A DNA stretch of 5,101 bases from positions 1-5,101 of the forward strand of contig SKMG01000397.1 in NCBI GenBank assembly GCA_007121175.1, given 5' to 3'. The notes below the pieces were generated by a model that saw nothing but the letters and a program-made list of their open reading frames with translations, did no database searches and was not told where the DNA came from. How positions within the stretch are numbered: position 1 is the stretch's first letter; every line of letters starts with the position of its first letter. The position numbers were made by a program, and so were the translations under genes. This DNA is from Trueperaceae bacterium. GTDB lineage: Bacteria; Deinococcota; Deinococci; Deinococcales; Trueperaceae. Below are positions 1 to 4,504 of this stretch, piece by piece.

Positions 1-11
1 ATACTGGAAGG

Positions 12-40
12 CCCGCGGCCCTTCTCGGGGGCCGCTCGGG
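12..40. terminator. GC-rich hairpin upstream of the cyclase gene (possible terminator of an off-window gene)
   Basis: Bases 15-21 (GCGGCCC) pair perfectly with 29-35 (GGGCCGC). The stem can be extended inward by two T-G wobble pairs and outward by CCC 12-14 with GGG 38-40 across a small bulge. No T-run follows, so it is not a textbook intrinsic terminator. It lies 62 bases before the cyclase start, where it could end an upstream transcript or form part of the cyclase leader. The structure is seen directly; the role is inferred. Confidence 0.35.
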
Positions 41-63
41 ATGTGAGTGCGAGCACTTCGTAC

Positions 64-103
64 GTCTGCCGTGAGAGGCATGTCTGCCGCGGGAGGAGCA
101 GAT
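64..103 (+). repeat. Imperfect tandem duplication containing the cyclase ribosome binding site
   Basis: GTCTGCCG at 64-71 recurs at 82-89. Each copy is followed by a purine-rich stretch and then an ATG: GAGAGG with ATG at 80, and GGGAGGAG with ATG at 102. The second copy carries the ribosome binding site (91-98) that serves the cyclase start. The ATG of the first copy opens a 32-codon frame ending at 178, which overlaps the cyclase start in another frame. Its spacing to GAGAGG is only two bases, so translation from it is doubtful. Confidence 0.45.
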
Positions 104-1412
104 GCGTCACGACCAGCGGGCCACGTCGGCGATCGGAGCAACGACAGAGACAGACACCACGATTCGAGCGCCAGTTGAGCACGCGGGCGCCGGGCACGAC
201 AGCGCACCGAACGCGGCGCGACACGCCGCATGGGACGATCGCAGCGACCCGCGAGCGCCCAGCCTGTCCGAGCACCTCTCCGAGCATGTCGGGGAGGCGC
301 TGCTGCTGCTCGAGCAGGCGCCCATGGGCCTGGTCGTGGCCGAGGCGCCCTCCGGACGCATCCTGGTGTTCAACGCCGAGGCCGAGCGCATCCTCGGCCA
401 CCCAGCCATCGCCGCCGATCGCACCAGCGACTACCTCGCCTTCGGCTCCATCCACCACGACGGCAGCCGCTTCGCCCCGGGTGAACACCCACTCGCACGA
501 GCGCTGGCCGGCGAGCACCTGCGCGATCGGCTCGTCCGTTATCGCCGCGACGACGGTGTCGTCGTGCGGCTCTCCGTCAACGCCTCGCCGATCCGTTCGC
601 AAGCCGGCGACATCCTCGGGGCGACCGCGACCTTCGTCGATGTCACCGAGCGTTACCTGCTCGAGGCGCGCGTTCGATCGCGGCTCGAGCGGCTCATCGC
701 CGTTCGCGACGAGGAAGCTCGGCGACAGGCTTCTGACCTGAGCCGGCTCGGTGCCGGCCTGCAGGCCATCTCGCGAACGCTCGATGAGCGCGTGCACCGA
801 CGCACCGCCGAGCTCGCCTACCAGGCACGGCACGACGCGCTCACGGGGCTGCCCAACCGCATCTTGTTCGAGGAGCGCCTCGAGCGGGCGATCGAAGCAG
901 CCGAGCGCTACGGGCGCATGCTGGCGGTGCTCTTCCTCGACTTCGACGGCTTCAAGGGCGTGAACGACGACCACGGGCACGCCGCCGGCGACGCCATCTT
1001 GCGACAGGCGGCGCGGCGCTTGCGCGCGGCGCTGCGGCGCACCGACACGCTCGCGCGCTATGGCGGCGACGAGTTCATCGCCCTTGCGAGCGAGATTCTG
1101 GGGCCCGAGGACGCGTGCCGTGTCGCCGAGGAACTCAGGAACGCCCTGAGTCCACCTTTCGAGTTCGACGGTCGGAGCGTCGCCTTGCGGGCCTCGATCG
1201 GCGTCAGCGTCTACCCGAATGACGCGCCAGACGCCGCGCGGCTCAAGCGGAGCGCCGACCAGGCGATGTACCTCGCCAAGCGGACGGGGTCGTCTGGCGT
1301 CGTCATGTTCGGGGCCCCCGAGGTCCGGCTCTTCGGTAGCGTGGGGGCCGCTGCGGCAGAGCCGGGCGCCAGGCCAGCCGCACCGGCGCACCGCCAAGCC
1401 GGCATCGAGTAG
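102..1412 (+). CDS. PAS-GGDEF diguanylate cyclase (soluble)
   Basis: Predicted to make the second messenger c-di-GMP from two GTP in the cytoplasm. The protein has 436 residues. Residues 1-60 are low-complexity. A PAS-like sensor domain spans about 65-180, opening near EQAPMGLVV and ending with the usual D-x-T (D180, T182 in FVDVTER). A charged helical, probably coiled-coil linker covers about 185-240. The GGDEF domain spans about 244-400, starting with DALTGLPNR. The active-site motif is canonical GGDEF at 321-325. Metal and substrate residues D280, N288 and D297 match PleD D327, N335 and D344 at a constant offset. The inhibitory I-site RxxD is present (R312, D315), exactly five residues before GGDEF, so product inhibition is expected. 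The last 35 residues are an Ala/Pro/Gly-rich tail. There is no transmembrane segment and no EAL domain, so the PAS input is probably an internal signal or a partner; the ligand cannot be read. The start at 102 follows GGGAGGAG at 91-98. Confidence 0.93.
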   Translation: MRHDQRATSAIGATTETDTTIRAPVEHAGAGHDSAPNAARHAAWDDRSDPRAPSLSEHLSEHVGEALLLLEQAPMGLVVAEAPSGRILVFNAEAERILGHPAIAADRTSDYLAFGSIHHDGSRFAPGEHPLARALAGEHLRDRLVRYRRDDGVVVRLSVNASPIRSQAGDILGATATFVDVTERYLLEARVRSRLERLIAVRDEEARRQASDLSRLGAGLQAISRTLDERVHRRTAELAYQARHDALTGLPNRILFEERLERAIEAAERYGRMLAVLFLDFDGFKGVNDDHGHAAGDAILRQAARRLRAALRRTDTLARYGGDEFIALASEILGPEDACRVAEELRNALSPPFEFDGRSVALRASIGVSVYPNDAPDAARLKRSADQAMYLAKRTGSSGVVMFGAPEVRLFGSVGAAAAEPGARPAAPAHRQAGIE

Positions 1413-1425
1413 CGCTCCGTGCGGG

Positions 1426-1440
1426 GGCGGGGCGCCCGCC
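1426..1440 (+). terminator. GC hairpin just after the cyclase stop
   Basis: GGCGGG (1426-1431) pairs with CCCGCC (1435-1440) around a GCG loop, 14 bases after the cyclase stop codon. No T-run follows. Its position fits a terminator or an mRNA 3' end stabiliser; the role is inferred. Confidence 0.4.
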
Positions 1441-1468
1441 TGAACGTGGAGCGTTCTCCCGACGTTCA
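1441..1468 (+). terminator. Second hairpin in the cyclase-to-secreted-protein gap
   Basis: TGAACGT (1441-1447) pairs with ACGTTCA (1462-1468). Inside it GGAG (1448-1451) pairs with CTCC (1456-1459) around the tetraloop CGTT, leaving a two-base bulge at 1460-1461, for 11 bp in total. It directly abuts the hairpin at 1426-1440. It could be part of a compound terminator. TGAACGT/ACGTTCA could instead be a dyad operator for a regulator of the next gene. Confidence 0.35.
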
Positions 1469-1491
1469 CGAAGCTGCTCCTATCGTGCGGG

Positions 1492-1518
1492 CATCTCGGC
1501 ACACCGAGATGGAAGGAG
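1492..1518 (+). promoter_or_regulatory. Hairpin running into the ribosome binding site of the small secreted protein
   Basis: CATCTCGG (1492-1499) pairs perfectly with CCGAGATG (1504-1511) around a CACA tetraloop. The right arm ends on the first G of the GGAAGGAG ribosome binding site (1511-1518), which lies seven bases before the ATG at 1526. A stable stem here could affect ribosome access or protect a 5' end. The structure is seen directly; regulation is inferred. Confidence 0.5.
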
Positions 1519-1525
1519 CATCACC

Positions 1526-1810
1526 ATGGTCAAGCGATTCGTCCTGGTGCTCATGGCGACCACCCTCGTCGCGAGCGGCTTCGCATTCGGGCAGGGCCGG
1601 TACCGACAAGAGCCGCCGCAGCCCGTTGCCGAGGCGCGCGCCCCCGCTCTGCGGCAGTCGAAGCTGCAGCGGGAGCAGCGGGTGGAGACGGAGAAGAGGA
1701 TCGCCACCCAAACGCACCGCCAGCGACTCGCCCTGGATCAGGAGTGCGAGGATGGCGAACCGGCGGCGGTGGCACGGCAGACGAGGCGGGGCCCCCAGGC
1801 CCGCTGGTGA
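1526..1810 (+). CDS. Small predicted secreted/periplasmic protein, function unknown
   Basis: I do not recognise this 94-residue protein. It begins with a clear Sec signal peptide: MVKR, then a hydrophobic stretch (about residues 5-21), with a likely signal peptidase I site A-F-G before Q23. There is no lipobox cysteine. The mature part of about 72 residues is hydrophilic. A Pro/Ala-rich section is followed by a Gln/Arg/Glu-rich, probably helical section (about residues 44-72), with a single Cys in the C-terminal third and an Arg-rich end. It has no transmembrane segment after the signal. The start is well supported by GGAAGGAG at 1511-1518, and third codon positions are strongly G/C, so I take it as a real gene. 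It follows the cyclase by 113 bases containing three hairpins and may be separately transcribed. The strong hairpin at 1831-1866 lies 20 bases after its stop. Confidence 0.72.
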   Translation: MVKRFVLVLMATTLVASGFAFGQGRYRQEPPQPVAEARAPALRQSKLQREQRVETEKRIATQTHRQRLALDQECEDGEPAAVARQTRRGPQARW

Positions 1811-1830
1811 GATAGGCAGATCACTCGACC

Positions 1831-1866
1831 CGGTGAGGGGCGTGACCGTCGTCGCGCCCCTCACCG
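1831..1866 (+). terminator. Strong 16-bp hairpin after the small secreted-protein gene
   Basis: CGGTGAGGGGCG (1831-1842) is perfectly complementary to CGCCCCTCACCG (1855-1866). The stem continues through one T-G wobble (1843/1854) and GAC/GTC (1844-1846/1851-1853) to a CGTC tetraloop at 1847-1850. That gives 16 pairs with no bulge, 20 bases after the stop codon at 1810. The bases after it (CGTACCGCG) are not a T-run. It is probably an RNA-level terminator or a 3' stabilising structure for the upstream gene. Confidence 0.6.
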
Positions 1867-1878
1867 CGTACCGCGCGC

Positions 1879-1954
1879 GGACGTCCGCCAGCGGCCGCGT
1901 GCTGGCTGCGCTGCGCGCGCCGTCCGGCCGGGGACGTCCGTGCCGGGGACGTCC
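1879..1954. repeat. Three copies of the palindrome GGACGTCC
   Basis: GGACGTCC, which equals its own reverse complement, occurs at 1879-1886, 1932-1939 and 1947-1954. The first copy has the wider palindrome CGGACGTCCG (1878-1887). The spacings between starts are 53 and 15 bases. Such clustering of a palindrome is consistent with a protein-binding site upstream of a gene, but no regulator gene is adjacent. Confidence 0.5.
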
Positions 1955-1960
1955 GTGACG
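1931..1960 (+). repeat. 15-base tandem repeat, two copies
   Basis: GGGACGTCCGTGCCG (1931-1945) is followed directly by GGGACGTCCGTGACG (1946-1960), with a single C/A difference. A shortened, degenerate relative (CGTCCGGCCG) immediately precedes it at 1921-1930. This may be replication slippage or an iterated binding site. Confidence 0.7.
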
Positions 1961-2125
1961 TGCAGCGCCGGCGCGGCGCGCGCAACAATGGCGCATGGTG
2001 TCGAGCTTCGCGCGATCCACGGCACGCCGGCTTCGCAACCTCGCTGGCGCACACGACGATGCGGTGCTCGCGCAACCGTCGCCGGCGCTCCGCGGGCGCT
2101 GTGGGCTGCGGCCACGGCTTCGCTC

Positions 2126-2329
2126 GTGAGGCGCATCTCCAACAACGAGCGCTTCAAGTACATCGTGCTGGGCGTCACCGTCCTGGGCCTGCTGGCGATC
2201 CTCGTGCTGATGCTGGTCATGGGCAACTGGCTGTTCGCGCCGCTGGTGGCGTTGGTGCTGTGGGTCGTCATCGACGGGCTCCGGCGCGAGCTGCGACCGA
2301 AGCGGCGAGGCGCCGGCCCCAACGGCTGA
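2126..2329 (+). CDS. Very small two-helix inner-membrane protein, function unknown
   Basis: From the GTG at 2126 this encodes 67 residues. A short charged N-terminus (RRISNNERFK) leads into two adjoining hydrophobic segments: about residues 12-33, then about 37-51 after the short Gly-Asn-Trp turn. A basic tail (RRELRPKRR) follows. The positive charge at both ends fits a hairpin with both termini in the cytoplasm. I do not recognise a family. The start is uncertain. The frame is open back to a GTG at 1940, but codons 1940-2125 lack the third-position bias and give low-complexity sequence, so I prefer 2126. No clear ribosome binding site precedes 2126. The nearest gene upstream ends at 1810, and the gene converges on the - strand group. 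Confidence 0.6.
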   Translation: MRRISNNERFKYIVLGVTVLGLLAILVLMLVMGNWLFAPLVALVLWVVIDGLRRELRPKRRGAGPNG

Positions 2330-2398
2330 CGGGAGCGCAGCTGGCCGCGCCGGCGGGCCGCCGCCGGACGAGCGCCGGTCGAACGAGGGTCGGGTACA

Positions 2399-2419
2399 GG
2401 CCGCGCCGCGGCCGCGGCC
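2399..2419. terminator. G/C-only hairpin between convergent genes
   Basis: GGCCGCG (2399-2405) pairs with CGCGGCC (2413-2419) around CCGCGGC. It lies between the ends of the + strand membrane-protein gene (2329) and the - strand unknown gene (2426), where a terminator shared by both directions would be expected. It has no flanking T/A run and the surrounding sequence is almost entirely G and C, so chance pairing is quite possible. Confidence 0.35.
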
Positions 2420-2425
2420 CAGCGG

Positions 2426-2779
2426 TTAGGTCAGGACCTTCACCTCGCGCCGCACGTCGCTGCCGCGGAGGTCGGCGAGGAGCGTGCCGCCTGCCTTCAC
2501 GCGACGGTAGATACCGATGCGGAAGCGGCTGACGTCGCCGATGGCCTCGAGCAGGATCTCATAGACGAAGCACGAGCGCGGCGCTCGCCAGCGCACGGGC
2601 CGCGGTTCGCGAACGTCGAGCAGGTACTCGATCCGCATCTCTTCGCTCGACATCGCCGTATCGTCAGTGAGGACGCTGCCCTCGAGTCGGATGGTGCTCA
2701 CGGCGCACAGCATAGTGATCGCGGCCGCGCGCGCCACGCCGTGAGATCGGTGTACCGGCTCGACCGGCAGCACGCTCAC
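2426..2779 (-). CDS. Hypothetical protein, 117 residues
   Basis: I do not recognise this protein. Codon third positions are strongly G/C throughout, supporting real coding. The sequence has no signal peptide, no convincing transmembrane segment and no known motif. The second half alternates charged and hydrophobic residues as in a beta-rich small domain (for example SCFVYEILLEAI, then FRIGIYRRVKAGG), ending DVRREVKVLT. The first 22 residues are less certain. The frame opens with GTG at 2779, 15 bases after a GGAG, which is a long spacing. ATG codons at 2713 (residue 23) and 2653 (residue 43) are alternatives without obvious ribosome binding sites. It lies 82 bases downstream of the aldolase gene on the same strand and could be the last gene of that transcript. 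Confidence 0.58.
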   Translation of the reverse strand: MSVLPVEPVHRSHGVARAAAITMLCAVSTIRLEGSVLTDDTAMSSEEMRIEYLLDVREPRPVRWRAPRSCFVYEILLEAIGDVSRFRIGIYRRVKAGGTLLADLRGSDVRREVKVLT

Positions 2780-2861
2780 GCGTCCCGAACGATGCTCCGT
2801 GGCGGTCTACCGACGTTGCAGCGCACAGCGGCCCGCCACCGTCTCGTGCGGCGGACTCGGC

Positions 2862-3914
2862 TCAGGACTCGCTGAGCTCCTCTTCCATCTCGGGGTCGTA
2901 GTCGCCCATGCGCGCCGCGGCGATCATGCGCGCGCGGTGCACGAAGACCTGCTGAGCGCGCTCGGCGTTCTCGCGCCTGCCGGCCCAGGCGCGCTGCGGT
3001 GCCGCCTGCAGGCCGCGGCCGTACGAGAACGTGAGCTCCCACGGCGCACCGACCTCGGCCGCCAGCCGGTTGATCGCGTCGAGGTTCGAGGTGGCCTCGT
3101 CGTCCGACTGTCCGCCCGAGAGGAAGGCGATCCCCGGCACCGCGGCGGGCACCGTGTGCTCGAAGCAGGCGAGCGTCATCTCGGCGACCTCGTCCGGCTC
3201 GGCGCGTTCGCTCGCCTCCTTGCCCGAGAGCACCATGTTGGGCTTGAGCACCATGCCCTCGATGTCGACACGCTGGTGCGCGAGTTGATGGAAGACCTCC
3301 CGCAGCGTCGCGACGGTGACCTCGAAGCAGGTGTCGATGCCGTGGTCGCCGTCCATCAGCACCTCGGGCTCGACGATCGGCACCAGCCCGACCTCCTGGC
3401 TGAGCGCGGCGTAGCGCGCCAGCGCGTGGGCGTTGACGTCGATCGCCAGGCGCGTGGGGCGATCCTCGCCGATATTGATCACGGCGCGCCACTTGGTGAA
3501 GCGAGCGCCGAGCTCGCGGTACTCGCCGAGTCGCTCGCGCAGGCCGTCGAGCCCTTCGGTCACCGTCTCGCCGGGCGCACCGGCGAGCGGCTTCGCGCCG
3601 GCGTCGACCTTGACGCCCGGGATCACCCCGAGGTCCTGCAGCAACTCCACGAGCGGCGTCCCATCCGCGGCCTGCTGGCGGATCGTCTCGTCGAAGAGGA
3701 TGACGCCGCTGATGTACTCCTCGAAGCCACGGCTGCGGAACAGCAGCTCGCGGTAATCGCGGCGGTTCTCCTCGGTGTTCTCGACACCGATGGCCTCGAA
3801 GCGACGCGCGATCGTGCCGGTGCTCTCGTCGGCGGCGAGGATGCCCTTGCCGCTCATCACCATCGCCTCTGCGGTACGCCACAGCTCTTCGGTCTTCTCG
3901 ATCTCTCGTTGCAT
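2862..3914 (-). CDS. Class I fructose-1,6-bisphosphate aldolase
   Basis: Catalyses reversible cleavage of fructose-1,6-bisphosphate into glyceraldehyde-3-phosphate and dihydroxyacetone phosphate, in glycolysis and gluconeogenesis in the cytoplasm. The protein has 350 residues, normal for the eukaryotic-type glycolytic class I family (PF00274), and is clearly not the zinc-dependent class II enzyme. The catalytic set is intact: D29 in GILAADEST, K102 in PGVKVD, K141 in RFTKWR, E182 and E184 in PIVEPEV, Schiff-base K224 in GMVLKPNM, S266 in FLSGGQS and R300 in FSYGRGLQ. These match rabbit aldolase D33, K107, K146, E187, E189, K229, S271 and R303 in order. The C-terminus ends ELSES and lacks the terminal tyrosine of vertebrate enzymes. 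The start at 3914 is fixed by GGAAGGA at 3923-3929 on the - strand. The frame stays open upstream to 4643, but that part is antisense or out-of-frame noise over other genes. Confidence 0.96.
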   Translation of the reverse strand: MQREIEKTEELWRTAEAMVMSGKGILAADESTGTIARRFEAIGVENTEENRRDYRELLFRSRGFEEYISGVILFDETIRQQAADGTPLVELLQDLGVIPGVKVDAGAKPLAGAPGETVTEGLDGLRERLGEYRELGARFTKWRAVINIGEDRPTRLAIDVNAHALARYAALSQEVGLVPIVEPEVLMDGDHGIDTCFEVTVATLREVFHQLAHQRVDIEGMVLKPNMVLSGKEASERAEPDEVAEMTLACFEHTVPAAVPGIAFLSGGQSDDEATSNLDAINRLAAEVGAPWELTFSYGRGLQAAPQRAWAGRRENAERAQQVFVHRARMIAAARMGDYDPEMEEELSES

Positions 3915-3956
3915 CGTCAGCGTCCTTCCGCGTGCAGGAAAACGAACAGCCGGCCT

Positions 3957-3982
3957 CCGGAGTCTCTCCGGTGCTGATGATA
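3957..3982 (-). promoter_or_regulatory. Candidate aldolase promoter -10 with a leader hairpin
   Basis: On the - strand, TATCAT (3982-3977) matches five of six bases of a sigma-70 -10 box, 63 bases before the aldolase ATG. I see no good -35 box at 16-18 bases, so the call is weak. Just downstream, near where transcription would begin, CCGGAG and CTCCGG (3971-3966 and 3962-3957) form a 6-bp stem with a three-base loop that would sit at the 5' end of the message. Separate transcription of the aldolase from the membrane-protein gene upstream would fit the 137-base gap. Confidence 0.3.
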
Positions 3983-4051
3983 GCGAATCATCCCCCCGCC
4001 GCACGACCGGTGCCGGACGGAGTTCCGACCGCGCCCGAAAGGCTCCGGCGC

Positions 4052-4459
4052 TCAGAAGGTGCGCCAGAGCACCTCGACCTCGGGCGCGGTCACCCCGGGT
4101 GGCGTCGCGGCCGGCTCCGTGGCGAGCACCAGCCGGTAGAGGCCCGCCGCCATCACGGTGATCTCGGCCTCTTCGCGAGTCCGGCGCCAGCCTCGCTCCC
4201 ACGCGATCGCCTCCCCCGAGGGGGTGTGGAGTACGAGCGTCGCCGCTGCGCCGGGCTTCGGATCGAGCCGGTACGCCAGCTTGGCCCCCTCGCGCAGCTC
4301 GAGCTCGAAGACCGTCTGTTCGAGCGCCTCGTGCGCCAGTGAGAAGCTGCGAACCTGCCACTCGTGCCGGGGCCAGAGGCTCCAGGCGGCAATCGAGATC
4401 AGCAGCGCTGCGACGACGAGCCCCACGTGCAACCGGCGGTCTGACCATCGCATCGGCAT
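4052..4459 (-). CDS. Single-pass membrane-anchored protein with an exported beta-rich domain
   Basis: The protein has 135 residues. A short basic N-terminus (RWSDRR) precedes one transmembrane segment at about residues 10-29, so the rest is predicted to lie outside the inner membrane. The exported part, about 105 residues, looks beta-rich: FELELREGAKLAYRLDP, then ATLVLHTPSGEAIAW, then ITVMAAGLYRLVL. The order of a Gly/Lys strand, a histidine/glycine turn and an A-x-GLYR strand resembles the GOLD-like folds of some bacterial transmembrane-anchor proteins, but this is impression rather than recognition. The only cysteine-free, short form argues against an enzyme. The start at 4459 is preceded by a purine-rich stretch (GAGAGTAGGG). 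An ATG two codons later is possible. It lies 45 bases after the phosphotransferase gene, so the two are probably co-transcribed. Confidence 0.75.
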   Translation of the reverse strand: MPMRWSDRRLHVGLVVAALLISIAAWSLWPRHEWQVRSFSLAHEALEQTVFELELREGAKLAYRLDPKPGAAATLVLHTPSGEAIAWERGWRRTREEAEITVMAAGLYRLVLATEPAATPPGVTAPEVEVLWRTF

Positions 4460-4504
4460 ACCCTACTCTCTGCGACCGCTGCGCAAGTAGCGAGGGACAT
4501 CCGT

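Larger units (their letters stand above)
1811..2125. other. Gene-poor intergenic stretch with a hairpin and palindromic repeats
   Basis: I find no supported gene here. Open frames exist on both strands, but they lack ribosome binding sites and the codon bias of the neighbouring genes. The stretch contains the 16-bp hairpin at 1831-1866, three copies of GGACGTCC (1879, 1932, 1947) and a 15-base tandem repeat (1931-1960). From about 1960 to 2125 I see no structure I can interpret. A frame opening with GTG at 1940 is continuous with the downstream membrane protein, but it reads as low-complexity Ala/Arg sequence and looks non-coding. Confidence 0.6.

Noticed and set aside
43..741. 232-codon open frame overlapping the cyclase start
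   Set aside because: Ser/Arg/Thr-rich shadow. The cyclase frame carries the PAS and GGDEF motifs over the same bases.
1454..1486. Possible sigma-70 promoter with TATCGT at 1481-1486 before the secreted-protein gene
   Set aside because: No acceptable -35 box at 16-18 bases; the nearest TTCTCC is 21 bases away.
1466..2038. 190-codon open frame on the - strand
   Set aside because: It is antisense to the small secreted-protein gene, has no ribosome binding site and is Arg/Ala-rich. The + strand frame has a signal peptide and a ribosome binding site.
1861..2322. 153-codon open frame on the - strand
   Set aside because: It is antisense to the clear two-helix membrane protein and has no recognisable domain.
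2799..2839. Dyad GTGGCGG/CCGCCAC after the aldolase gene as a terminator
   Set aside because: The arms are only 7 bp with a 27-base loop and no T-run, which is expected by chance at this G+C.
2776..3882. 368-codon open frame on the - strand in another frame of the aldolase
   Set aside because: It is an Arg-rich low-complexity translation with no family features and is a shadow of the aldolase.
2799..3977. 392-codon open frame on the + strand
   Set aside because: It is exactly antisense to the aldolase, which has all its catalytic residues. Long antisense frames are common in GC-rich coding DNA.
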